DNA from: Ignelater luminosus
Lineage: Eukaryota; Arthropoda; Insecta; Coleoptera; Elateridae
Assembly (NCBI GenBank): GCA_011009095.1
Contig: VTPC01091238.1
Coordinates: 85,809-149,808 of the forward strand
DNA length: 64,000 bases
Direction of reading: 5' to 3'
A program made the translations under genes and the position numbers. How positions within the stretch are numbered: the stretch's first letter is position 1; each line of letters opens with the position of its first letter. Of the stretch, positions 23,621 through 36,340 are shown in pieces. Under the pieces are notes generated by a model. It made no database searches. It was not told where the DNA came from and was given only the letters and a program-made list of their open reading frames with translations.

Positions 23621-26600
23621 ACGGGTGTGTGACTTTCTTATTTCCAGAAGTGAAGAGATACCTTCTGGACCGGCATTTTGAGATATCATTTGAATCTGCA
23701 TATTTGGCCTTGCTGACTACAACAATATTTGTTGTTGGGGATGAAATGTGGACGTTTTGGCATTATTCAATTATTTGTCATGAAGTTTTCTTTAAACAAT
23801 TGGACCTAGTTTGGTATTGGAATTTCAGCAAAAATATTTCTTTGTTTATTTCCATTTTTTCTCTAAGTTAAATGTTGTCCAATAATGATTCCTAAAAGTC
23901 TCTGCTTTGGCATAATGGATTTTGAAATAAAAATTTATTCTTGCAGTTTTATTGCGATCTTTGTAATTCATGTTAAGACTGACAATTAGTGAAGCAGAAT
24001 GTTAGAGTTATTTATTATCATTTGCGACATGTAAAATATATTGATGGTTCCAATATTCTTAGAATTTTCTCTCACAGAAAATATATATCTTAACAAGAAA
24101 ACAGTGGAAAGGTTCGTCTTACTGCTACAAATCGTAAGAATTGAGTACTAACGCATATCAATTTGCAAGTACTCATAAACCCTGGTCCGAAATAATCTTC
24201 TCAATGTCAAGTCTCAAAATTCATATTTATATCAGTAAAAACTCAGTATTTACTATTATTTAAAACAAAGAATGTAGGACAAATTATGAAATACAAAGTG
24301 CGCGTTATTCTAGTACAAAGAATGCCATTTTCATTACTATTCAGGTTTCATATTCTTTTAGTCAACTCCATTTTCTTTTGTTTCTCTAAAGCTGTAATGA
24401 AGCCTAAAAAGGCTTACCAACTCACACACGAGTACATTTAAAATATGTATTTCAAGCTAGATTTATTTCTCATTCCAAATGTTTCTCTTTTGTATTTTAA
24501 AAATTACGAATACGAAATTCTGATTACAAAAGTATTACTTTAAAGAAGTATTGTAGGTAACGTAATCACCCCCAGAAAGTCGATTAATAGAAGAATCGTA
24601 TTAAGGCAATTTAATTAATATATTGCACAACGTGGAAAGTCTTTCAGCAATCCTCATCCAGCATGTGGAAACCAACAACACGACACAATATGTGGTGTCC
24701 GGGTGACCCCAACCCGTGTATTGTTGCCATGTAATCAGGCTGAGTGGTGGCCCCAGGTCGGTGTAAGCAAGAGTGTCCGGCTGCTGCACACTGGACCGTT
24801 ATTCTCCACCTCGTGCTTTTGTTTGTGCGTCATGCCGCACAGGACGAGAAGCTCGGGACACTTTTCAGAGCTTTTAGACCGCAACATTTCTTTTAACTAA
24901 TAAAATACTAATGGACCCTTTTTGCTCTTAAGTTAGTGCCAGTCTTTGTAAAATCTATCAGCGAGGCAGAAATTTTATTTCTACGCGATCTTGTTTTAAT
25001 TTTAACCGAAGTAAAATTTTTGAAAGTCTGGCTGATACAATGTAAATATTTTTGAGTTGAAAAGTATTAGTTTCGAATTTCTCCTTTTCGTATTGCTTGC
25101 TGTCTGTTTGTATTTCATTTCAGCTGATTTGAAATTCAACATTTAAAATAACATCGATGCTGCCGGTGTTAAAATTATTTCCCTTTAACTAAATAAAAAA
25201 AAGTTTTCCTACCTCCTGATTTTCCATTCGTGTTTATCCTACATTAATTAATACATCAGTGTTGCTATATTTCAATTTTATTTATGACTTTCTTCAACTA
25301 ACAGGTTTATAAGTTAAAATTCGCGTAGCTCCAGATTTAGCATGCGTTGGTTGACTTCTGACGATTTCCTTCGTTCAGCGTTGTTTGTAACAGAATTTTC
25401 TTAATAATTTCCTGGAAGACGGTTGTGTGGTAGGAATTAAGGTCCCTGGCAGGAACATTTCTGCGGGAACTTTTAAATGAATTTCCAATAAATTACATTT
25501 TTCCAGGAATTTAATATTTTAGTTTTGCAGAAGTTGTTTCCTTAGTCTATAAGGTGTGCAACCCGTACTTAGATTTGTACGCTTTGGAATATAAATCGTT
25601 ATGGTCTTTAATATGCAAATATGCTCTGTCTTTCTAGAATGTAAAGTGAATTTGAGTATTATTGTCTCCATTTCAAAAGCAAAACAGAAATAGAACTGAT
25701 GTAAAGTTTAGTATGTTTTCTATTGTAAGTGAAATCGACATAAAAGCTTTCTACAAACTGGCATACCATTTCGAGATTCGTATTTACTTTAAGGAATCGA
25801 TATTCAATCACATAAATGCATTTTGTTTTGATAGTTCGGCTTGCAAATAGAGAAGAAAAACGGGTAACATTACGTTTGTTTAAGCGATACCTTACAGGTT
25901 TCTATAAAATGTTGTTATGCAACATGTTCTTGTAGCAGTAGATGGAATTTCTGGATTTTTCATCGAAAATGGAAAATCTGGGGCTATACAACTACTACAA
26001 GCAAACCTAGTAATTGTTTGATATGTTTGATGTCCGAAAGGCACATGTTTAATTTGCGAGTCGACCAAACGTTACGCTGGAATTGATCGGCTTTTTCAAA
26101 AGTTTCAAGTAAATAATCGGTTTGGGGTGTTGCTGCAGTGGCGAGCGCATCTGTTTTCGACACGAACTTGGTGGACCAGGTGAAATGGACCCACCACATT
26201 CGCTTTATCACAAAAGCTTTGTGGTGACTGCGTCCATAGCAACAGCCGCATGAAGAGAGGACGTGTCACCCTCAACCGCACCCTCTCTCTCTCACTCTGG
26301 TAACCGTATACATTTCTAAAATTTCACTTTTATAACATAAAACGACTTTGAAAGAAATAGACCAAAGGAATTCGCAGGTATTTGTTTTGATGTTAGATCT
26401 TCGAGTTGAGCTCGGATGACGCTTTAATTTAAATTTTTATTTTCATGTACGTCATAGAAGATGAAATATATTAAAAGGGAATGTTTCATATCATTTTGAA
26501 AACATCTACATAATACATAAACAACAATCTTATCAGAGCATAAATTGGTTTTGACTAACATGGTAAGTATTTTTTCCGTAATAGCATTTATTCTTTAGAA

Positions 26601-28950
26601 ATTCAAGAATAATGGTTAAAGTTACTGCCTAGTGAGCACTTCTACGCTACATTTATAATATGCAATTATACTTGTGCCGTGTTACGAATATACAAAGCTT
26701 AAACTATTATAAATTAGAAATTAACCTACACGCTGTTCCTAACTTAACAGACCAGTGCACTCAAAAGTGAACTGATTAAAATTGAAATTAAAAACATTTT
26801 GTCATCGGGACCATAGATTTCTCTATTATTTAACAAAAGGGTATAATTTTGTAGAAATCGTTTTTTGTGGGGTGCTACTAGTGTTGACAACATTTGCGTC
26901 TTTAAACAGACCAATACACTAGATTAATTGCCACTTGATGCCAACTGACCTAGCGGCCTAATTTAGGGCTAATGCGCTACGATCACATTCAAGAAAACTT
27001 GGATTCAAATGCTTAGCCTGATTCTTTCAGTTAGGGTTTTCCGTATCTTTCCTTAGTGATGTAAATGAATACCGGAACAGTAATTTGATTACTACCTTTG
27101 CTTCAGTCTTTTCTAAAATTCCCATTTTTGACTGAAAAGGACCAGCTTAGCTATTACCTATGATACCAATGAAAGTATAACACACATTAGCTTTTACGCA
27201 ATCTGTAATAAATAATAACAAGAGACTAATTGTATAGAATTTTTAACAATGAATAATATTTTTATTAATTTCTAATTCAAAAAACCTGAAAATTTCACCT
27301 TTGCCCAAATTCCTTTTATGTGTGTTAGATTGTACTTGCTTTTCTGCTTGGTATTGGTTAAGCAAATCAGGCCTTTACTTATTCTAGGTGTTCAAAAAAT
27401 TACTTCAAACTGTATATACAATAGTACAATATTGAAATCTGATTGATCAAGGTTTTCGAAAACTTGCTAACCACTTCTGCTAGCCAAGGTATCTTCCTTA
27501 CAAATTGATTTATAGGCTTGGTCATAACCTTTTTTTTTATCAATTTTAATACTAAAATTGAGTCTTGAGGTTTCGATAATGATTAATTGATCAGAGAATT
27601 GGATTGCTGAGACCTATTCTCTTATGGATGTAAAGTCATGCAAATGCTTCATAATTCTGTAGTACTTTTATCGTCACTCAAATAAAAGAAATACTAGATT
27701 GAAATTGTATTGACATTCTTTTTCATGATTCTTATTTTTGATGGATCATCATGCGCTCAGTTCAGGAACTGGATCGTTTTGTATAGTTTTTGACCAACCT
27801 ATCTATGATCAATAGAATCTCTATACTTACGTCTTTTGGTAATTCTCGTACTTTTTCTAATGATGAGAGGAAACACTGCTTTACATATAGTACTATTAAC
27901 TATTGGAACTCACGGCCAGCTATTGATATGATGCAAATGCTACATTTCAATGCATGTTACAAATAAGTTCTTATCCCATTTCTTCTACTTATTAGCTTAG
28001 AAGAGTAATTTTAATTCTGTGTCTGTCGAATGCTTCAACTGATCCCAATTTTCAAAGTTCGGAATATATACATGAGAAAATGCGTATAGTTGAGTATCTA
28101 TTTCAGTTAGATATCGTTTTTAACCCACGACTTGCTTTAATTCTGTTCTTGTACTAGACCTGAAAATAGAAGCAATCGCCACATGCGTAGTTGGAAAATG
28201 ACAGAATAATTAACCTGATGGCGATTCTCAACGAGGATAGACCTAATTGAATTGCTTTTACTGCAGTGAAACGGCTTGTGCGGATTCTTGTAATACATCT
28301 GTGGTACGCAGCCGACTTAAACTCTAACTATAGAAGTGAAAAGTATTCCTTGCCATTGCTAACACGCATTTAGAACTTGTAGTCACCTAACACCATATTG
28401 TTTCTTAATGTCACATTGCTTTTAACGAAACCAAAATCTCAGAAATTGTTCACAAAAATATTAGAAGTGCAAGGTTTTAGATAATCGAGCTTTGAAGAAT
28501 CCTTAATGTCATTTTACCGTTTGCAGTAATTCTTTCTTGCTATGTAACAAAGAGAAGAAGACAGAAATAAAAATGCAAGTATCCAATTTACCTCTTTCAA
28601 GCAGCTATTCTCCTTCTTCTTTTGGATGATGCTGGTATGACAAAATGTTTCACAACTAAAGCATTGTCAAGATTTATGCAGTACCGTGAAATGAATCTAA
28701 TGTTTCTGTTTCCTCTCTTGAATCCCCTCTTTAAGTCAATTAATTTCTTCCTTTTCAGCATTTGCAACAGGCAAAAACTGCCTTGAAACAGCGACTGGTG
28801 AGTTTCATTGTTTAGAAGAAAAAATAGGAATGTCCACTGGCTGTACATCTTAGGTTAAGAGATATTCAGACACTCTTTGTACCAGAATTGGACAATGAAC
28901 ATTCATTTTCGAACATCTATAAAACGTTTATTACCTATTGGGTGTACATA
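23620..28950. other. Intergenic AT-rich interval
   Basis: No recognisable gene. Two patches are richer in G+C than their surroundings. One is 24630-24880. The other is 26040-26300, which ends in a short CT tract and contains a minus-strand frame (26211-25984, 75 codons) without a known domain. Everything else is simple AT-rich sequence. Confidence 0.5.
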
Positions 28951-28959
28951 CTATGTGGT

Positions 28960-29210
28960 CAGGGCCGGCTGGAAGTTTTGCGGGACCCAGGGCAGAAAGA
29001 TTTTGTGGGGCCCTTAAAAAAAGAAGAAACACTGTTTTTTAGACATAGTCTAATTTTTTTATTTTAAATATTTAGAAAAAATTAGAAATTTTATTTGTTT
29101 TGAACATATCGATACAAAGAATTAATAATTTTTCTCTCAAGGCGCGGAGCCCCAGCAAGCGCGGGGCCCTGGGCGGTTGCCCCGCAAACCCGGCTCTTTA
29201 GCCGTTCCTG
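28960..29210. mobile_element. hAT-type MITE (251 bp) with 8-bp target duplication
   Basis: The element begins CAGGGCCGGCT and ends AGCCGTTCCTG, so its terminal inverted repeats match at 9 of the first 11 positions and share the CAGG...CCTG ends seen in many hAT elements. It is flanked by the 8-bp direct repeat TATGTGGT at 28952-28959 and 29211-29218, the target-site length made by hAT transposases. The ends are G+C-rich (a GGGGCCC-type motif near each), the middle is AT-rich, and there is no coding capacity. It would have been moved by a transposase encoded elsewhere. Confidence 0.92.
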
Positions 29211-29405
29211 TATGTGGTAGATTAGAACACTTGAACGAATTCTGCATCAAAATTGGAGGTCTAATGGACATTGATTGCTGAACATGTATAAGACGTCTAG
29301 AGATAAATTATTTATATAACGTTGTCTAATGTGCAATTGCTCATAGAAAACCAATGGACATTTGCTACCGGACATCTACAGAGTAGTCATACTAAACAAA
29401 TGTCT

Positions 29406-29714
29406 CTAGCTTAATGATAAAAGGTTACTGACGTAAGTAACGCCCTTGTGATCTTCGTGGTAGTTGGAGGCATAGCAATTCAGACAACTGAAAAATTGAA
29501 AATATCCAAGTTCAACTTGCAAAATATTGAACGGTCCCTTTTCTAACTTATTGTTTGTATAAAATCCATAAGTATCATCATGGGTATCAATGCAGCCGGC
29601 ATAATCATCATGATCTTCATTGCTAACTCCTGCTTTCCTAGAAGCAGTGACCTTAGAAGCTTTTGTAACTCCTAACACCAGAACTAGTGGAAGTTGTTGG
29701 TTGGAAGTCTGCAC
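29406..29714 (-). CDS. Candidate small ORF or exon, function unknown
   Basis: This 102-codon frame has mixed composition: an acidic Asp/His-rich middle (NEDHDDYAG, DTHDDTYG) and a C-terminal part with two nearby cysteines (SCLNCYASNYHEDHKG). That is less like translated AT-rich noise than most frames here. A possible acceptor AG lies just upstream of the Met on the minus strand, but the pyrimidine tract is poor. I recognise no domain. It could be a chance frame, a worn element or a single exon. Confidence is low. Confidence 0.2.
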   Translation of the reverse strand: MQTSNQQLPLVLVLGVTKASKVTASRKAGVSNEDHDDYAGCIDTHDDTYGFYTNNKLEKGPFNILQVELGYFQFFSCLNCYASNYHEDHKGVTYVSNLLSLS

Positions 29715-31612
29715 TTAGTTTGACGGCGTAAACGTAAAATTAAAAAATGTTTGTCACGCCGAGGCAAAGGCAAGCAAAGCAAGCCGGGTTAGTCAACGCT
29801 ACCACAAAATCCCCGCGAATGTAATCTTCAACCCGGAGTGCATCTATAAATGGTCCTTTGATTGTGGCGATGACCTTTCTGGAATCGGCGAGATTAGATT
29901 ATCAAGCGGCTGATGATGAGCTAGGGCGCATAATATAGTCTTAGAACTGTAAGATGTCTATTGATAAGTTTTCCCTTCCTGGTACTATAGCTCTGTAGAA
30001 GTGCATTTAGCTCATCTAGTTGGATTTATGCAGATCTTCTTGAATTAGACGTTAGACAATAGTCTATTGTAGACTAGAGAAACCTAAGCTATTTTTTTTC
30101 AATTACAGTTTTAGTACGGTGTTGAGGGATGAGCAAGGTGAATCAAGCGAATACCTTGATTTAGAGAGAGATAAAAAACATGCTTGGCTAATACGATTAG
30201 AAATTTAGCTATCAAATGTTGTTAATCACTCGTTTACTGAACGTCCGATTTTAATGAAAATGGCATCAACTTTTTTCTTTTAAACAAAACATTAGCAGAA
30301 TGTTAATGAATAACCTTGACAAACTGATAAGGTAAATTCCTGATGACTAGACAAATATTTTTTTAGGTGAAGCTTAGGTTACATGTCATTTTTTGATTGT
30401 ATCGTTGTTATCTGTCAAAATATCAAAAATTCTTATTAATGCAAATTGTATAGAATTGTCTTCTAGATTTTCTTCTGTACAGCTGAGATATCTAACGTTC
30501 ATAAATCCAAAAAACGTGGACTTAATTAAAAAAACAATTTTTCTACCTACTACACATTTTTACCGTATTTACTAAGCATCCTGAAGGGTAGTTATCAACA
30601 ATTATTCTGTCGAAAAAGCATAAATAAACACGGTAACAAAATCAGGAAGTTGGGGTTTTCAAACCTATCAAATCAAGACCAAATTTTATCGGTTGTTCGT
30701 AATCCCTACTTTCCAACCTTATTAGTTTTTATTGTTTTTTGTACTGATGGGGGTCGATAGTAGTATTAAATTGTTCAAAGAATAAATAATTTTTTCTGAT
30801 CTCATTTGATAGGTAAGATTATTCTGATATCGTGTTTACTACTCACATTTTTAGAGTATTTACTCCTTTAGGTGGAGTTTAGAAAAATGGACACAAATGG
30901 ACACGACAAAAGTATTCAGGAAGTATATGTCAAAATGCGTAGAAAGTAACAATCTCGTCCGTCGGTGTCCGACGGAGATGTTTATTTTGATTCATGTCTG
31001 AACATTAAAAAAGAAAAAACAAGTGCTGCGTTGATGACCCATGAAGGCGAGCATAACTAGATTCTTTATTGTCAAACAAAATAAATCATAAAAAATAATT
31101 GTAGAGATTAATGATATAGTCCAGTCAAAATAAGGTTTCTAGACGGCATCTGGGACACGGAATTTTTGACTTTTGAGATGTAGGGGATGATTGTGTCAAA
31201 AATCCTCAGTCTAAAACGAGGTCGCGAACGCGCATGCTCAGAGCAAAATATGTCTCTTTTTTGGTTTTTCGTTCATATCTCGAAGACGGCTGGCCCTAGC
31301 AAAAAAGTAAGTATACCCAAAATTGTAGTTATCTAAATTTCCTGCAAGATTCATTCTATAATTCTTTTTTGATTTGTGATCGTTTTTGAGATATCCAAGT
31401 TTGAGAATCGCACTTCTTTCAAAAATAAAATTTTATACCACGATTTTCGACGAACTCTTCATTATATCGTAATGACTAAAAATTAAAAAACATAAAATTT
31501 ATGTCTACTTAATGAATAAATAAATTACTTTTGCAGATGGTTTGCCTAACTTTTTTTTTGTCTACAGTAATTTTATCTGGCATGAATTTGCAGAAGCTTT
31601 AAATGACGAAAT
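29715..31612. other. Intergenic DNA, no gene seen
   Basis: A patch at 29750-29940 is richer in G+C, with a local GCAAAGCAAG-like repeat, and is unassigned. The stretch 31020-31450 (for example around TCGAAGACGGCTGGCC) has the look of a dispersed repeat, but only one copy is present here and no ends are visible. Confidence 0.45.
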
Positions 31613-31620
31613 ACTACATT

Positions 31621-31895
31621 CAGTGGCGTAAATATAATTTTAGGGCCTCCCGCAAGGCCCGCAAACATAATTTCGAGGCCCCTTAGTATTTCATGACGTA
31701 TAATAATATTTTAAAAATTTATACTACATACTTATATAACAAAACAAATGAACTGGACAGTAGAAATTTCGCTTATCAGACTTTTCTAATTATATGGCTA
31801 CTTTTATTTCATATCTGTAGACGACTGTGGGGCCCCCAAATCCTTCGGGCCCCCCCCCGCACTGCGGGCTTTTGCGTCCACTATTTACGCCACTG
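31621..31895. mobile_element. hAT-type MITE (275 bp) with perfect 14-bp TIRs and 8-bp target duplication
   Basis: The first 14 bases, CAGTGGCGTAAATA, are exactly complementary to the last 14. The 8-bp direct repeat ACTACATT flanks it at 31613-31620 and 31896-31903. GGGCC-rich stretches sit inside both ends (with a run of nine C near the right end), and the centre is AT-rich and noncoding. The 8-bp target duplication supports hAT over Tc1/mariner or PIF. The terminal sequence differs from the MITE at 28960, so it belongs to a different family. Perfect terminal repeats and target duplication suggest a relatively recent insertion. Confidence 0.95.
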
Positions 31896-31903
31896 ACTAC
31901 ATT

Positions 31904-34900
31904 CATTATTTACCAGAATGGTAGAGGGAATCAAGGCTTTTCCAATGATTTAAACGCTTGGAAGAATTTATGTTCAATGAAGTTCGGATTTTTGACCACT
32001 GTGCGTCGGTAGGAAAAGATGCCTTAAGTTCGACGTATCTTAGCTAGAGAATATATTCTGTATAAACAGTAGTTCTAAAACACACAGAAGACAATTTTCT
32101 ACAACTTTTATTAGCAAACTAATCGATTATAGGTTTTATTTACTATTAACATATCGACACCCTGTATATTAATAGGTTATTATTCCCCCTTCTCTGCGGA
32201 TACTTGTTTTAACGTTATCCATATTTTTATGTGTAATTGCATTCAATTTTTTGATTTCCGTTAGTAATAATATCTTGGATTTACAAATTCTCTGCTATAA
32301 TTCACAACGCATGGATTTCCTACGATTTCTTTTAATTAGTCTAGTTATTGTCTTCAGAAGTTTGTAAATTATACGTAACTCCCTTTTGCTTTTCCCGCAC
32401 AATGTGAACGTATTTCTAATGGAATATAACTACACACTTTCACTTTGTATTCTGCATGTATGTAGCTGTGTAATTAGATCTTTTATATGGATACGTTATT
32501 GGCCCGGTGTAAAAGCCCCAGGCTGGGAAATAGAGGTTTATTCTATCAGGGATTTTCGTCCCTTAATCGAGTTTGAATTTTAAGACGCCCCTCCTGTTAG
32601 CTTTTTACAGCTTCATCTAGAGGTTACGACAGGAGCCTAGAAGTAAGGCTTGTAGATTCTTCGTTTTTCCCCTTGTATCAAAATATTTCGGTGTGTGGTT
32701 ATTTATTATTGAAAAATCCCGCCCTGCCTTATATTATATTCAAGGTTTTGTAAACGATAATTTACTTAGGTAACATAATATTGTACATATTTTTACCGAA
32801 ACATTTTATAAAATTCCACTCCAGGTATTACAAAGTTATAATAATAGTTATTCATACTCAGAAGATCAAAGACAGTGTTTGTTAGTTTAGTTTTCAAATT
32901 TGCGTAAGCAACTTAAATTTAAAATAAACAAAATGAAAGTATAATAGAAAAAGCTCATATAAACGTGTTGTAATTGATTTTTTCTCTTGGCTGTTACAGC
33001 CAATTACGTTTTGTTTCCATCCAATTTAGTTTGTATATGTATGTTTGTTGTTCAGGAACTTGACGAGTCTAGCGATTTCAAAAGAAGTAAATAAATTCGA
33101 CAATTTCAAGCATAATTGCACTCTAATGGTTGTTTATATCTGTAAATATAAAAGTGTAGAGGAAATTGCGTTGCTTCATAGTCGCAGAGTGATGGGAAAA
33201 TATAAGGCGGACCCTACGCAGCTCCACAAGGGGCACAGCAGGAACTCGTCTGTTCGCGACAGATCTCATATTGCAGATTTAACTTTACAACGTATATTTT
33301 GTACCAGCTACAACGAGGCTTTTGTATATTAGGGATATTGCATTAGGTGCCTGTTTTTATAATCCGGCTATTCGGGCAACATGAATTTGTCTGCAATGAA
33401 ACGCACTTTAAGAATTGCGGCTGTTTTATTATTATCTTAAAAGAGAAACCGACCTAACTTCTTTCTTTCCTAGCACAAAATTATATCCCTTTATAAAAAA
33501 CTTTTTTGAAATTTGAAAAGCCTTTTACAAATTTTAATTAGTTGTTAAATACAAGTTTACATTTGGTTCTGTCGGTTCAATTAATATTTGTATGTTAATT
33601 AATTTATGACGTAGTTTTATACAAGCGCAGGTGTTTTGCCATCTTAATTACGATTTAGAATGACAAATTTGTAAATTTCACAGAGCAAATGGAAATACAG
33701 AACCAAACTTTTTAAGCTTTATTACTTTTGTTTTAAACAAACAGCATTTGAGTTATTTATTTAATATTTAATTAGTGATTTAAGGCATTCAGGTACAAAA
33801 GCAAAATATTTATCTAAATTACGGGCACGACATGCTTCATTGATCTTTCGGATAGGAGCTCAAAGTTAATTACATGGAAATTTCTCAGTTTATTAGATGC
33901 AAGTATGTGAGCGAGAATTTCCAATTCAAACTAAGGAGCGCGTAGCCCAAGAAGCGCAGCGAACGCATCGCCTTCTCGATAGCGCTCCCCGTTTTCCAGT
34001 TAACTTCAATATTCGAAGCTAAGTGGAATTCATTATTAAGAAACAAGTTATTCAATATCACAGTTTTCTTTGATGTTTAATGTTGGCTAACACAGCTTTT
34101 AGGTTCAATTTTCAAACACCGAAATATCCTAACAACTAGATCAAAGCTCTGAATAAACACGTAGCAAAAACGTACCCGTCTGTATTCTAAAAATTACTTT
34201 GCTTTCTACTCTCTAACAAAGCAATGTTTACAACAGTTAACAAAGCTTCCCGTTTTCTTTTCTTCTTTTTTTTTTAATTTCTAAAAGATAATCGCGCTAT
34301 TCTCGGCTTTTGCAGTTAAATAGATGCGTATTTTTGTTTTCTAATTATCCAACCTGCGAGGACTCGTTATCGATGGCTACTTAAAGACGTACTAAAATAA
34401 AACGCCCATTTCAAGCATTAATGGTCATAGCTTTCATTGCGTATAAAGTAAGAATGTGTTATATTACCTTCTCGTAGATGGAAGTTATAAATAGAATTAA
34501 AAGCGTGTTGAAAAAGAGTGTTCAAATTCCTTTTATTTTTAAAAAATCAAAATTAGGTAGTTACCTAACCACTAATTTTTAGAGCAACAAAAATCCATCT
34601 GAGATATGCGTTGTTGTTGTTTTATTTTAATTATTATGTTTATGTTAAAACAGGTTTTTCATTTTACTTATAATTTAACATCAAATATAATATCATATTC
34701 TTACATAATTGGTTTTTTTTTCGATACCAATTTAGGACAGTATTTTTCCTTCTTATTACGTATCTTATGACAGAAGATTTATTTTGGTAATATAAGAACA
34801 TATTATTGTAGGAAGTTGCGTTATACCTTATTCGTATATTATTACGCAGTTAGAAAATACGAATGGTAAGAATTTTTAATTATCGATGTATTGAGCTGAT

Positions 34901-36340
34901 AAAATAAAGCAAAATTCTATTTCACAAAAGATAAACATTTTGGTCATAAATATTTCGGTGCACAACTTAATCCGTTTGGTATAGCTTCGGATATTAGATC
35001 TAATCAAATATTTGTCTGTATTAATTATGCAGCACAACAGAAGTACTTGGTGAAAGGTAAAAGTGTACCCTTGGTATAGGAGATCTAATGATGGTGAAAC
35101 CAATTTAAAGAAAAATCTCGTTTGGTATACTAAACTCTGATTAAAGTTGAACTAATTATAGCGTTAGTCTTTTAGTTTTCATACTTGTAACAAGACAGCT
35201 TCTATGCTCATAGCGAAACAAATCTGTAAGGAAAAAATATTGAGATGAATCAAAATCTTTCTGCATCTGACTGTCGTTTATTCTAAAGGACACGCTCTAT
35301 ATCAGCAAATATTCAAAGACTTCTTATATTAGGAAATTGTCCATAATGCCACCACAGGACACCATAGTTAGCAGAATATGAACAGAAAATTGAGTTTGAA
35401 CGATAAAGGCAGGATAAACGATAAGCACTTGAGCACGTTGCATTAGTTTTGTGGTTTTGATAGAAACTTATCAGTCTAGCCGATATCAGATCATGTACTA
35501 CCCTATCACATATTAACGAAACATTTTGTCAGTTTAAAGATATGGACCTACAATTAGACACAGACATAGTCAGTTTTCCTTCTAGTGTTTAAATAGAAGG
35601 AGTTTTTCTATCACTACTGGGTATTCAACAAGATAAAATGTTTTTAAAAGTAAGCCATAGCAAATAAGTGGCAATATCAAAGTTAGACTACTTACTTATC
35701 TTTTATAATCTTTCACAGGACGATTGCTCCATAGACATCTAGATTGCGTATATACTTAACCAAAACATATTGATTGACTGTACAAGAATGACTTGAACTA
35801 TAATGTTTCCAGTTAGTTTAGAAAAGAATGACTAGTGTAAGCAAAAATATACATAAACCTGAGCTGTAAGGCTACTATATAAAACTTAAAAGACTACGTT
35901 TTTGTGCAACAAAAGAGTGCCAAAGGTAAGAAGAAGCGGTTATCCGTGTACTCTAAGCTCTAAGACATTTCTTAACTAAATAATTCATCATAACAACATT
36001 TCCTAACCAATTAATTCATCAAAACAACTATGACTTACTTATTTCAAGTTCGAGAACTTTTCTTGTTTTGCTAACGCCTTTTGTAACTTCGCTCGCTTTT
36101 TTTATAAAAACCAAAGATACGAGTATAATATATTCAAGAATCACTTTTTCATGCTGAATCCAAATCTGCTTTCGGTTTCGCCCTAGCACGTGTAGCTTCC
36201 GAGAAAAACATGTTTTTGTTTCGAAATAAAACGCTAAAGTAATTAGATGCATTTTATATTACAAAATATCCATAAAACTCATTAAAATATTCTATTTGAC
36301 AGTTTCTTTTTGTGTAATGCTGTATTAAGGTTTTCTCTAA
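31904..36340. other. Intergenic AT-rich interval
   Basis: No recognisable gene. ACACCCTGTAT at 32157-32167 may mark the end of a dispersed element. A G+C-rich hairpin at 33935-33988 is listed separately. The frame at 33045-33332 (plus, 95 codons) has no domain I recognise. Confidence 0.5.
33935..33988. repeat. G+C-rich hairpin in AT-rich surroundings
   Basis: GGAGCGC at 33935-33941 is complementary to GCGCTCC at 33982-33988, and a weaker inner stem (GAAG/CTTC) lies at 33951-33954 and 33972-33975. The 54 bases are about 60% G+C, far above the neighbouring DNA. It may be a structured RNA fragment or part of an old insertion. Confidence 0.4.
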
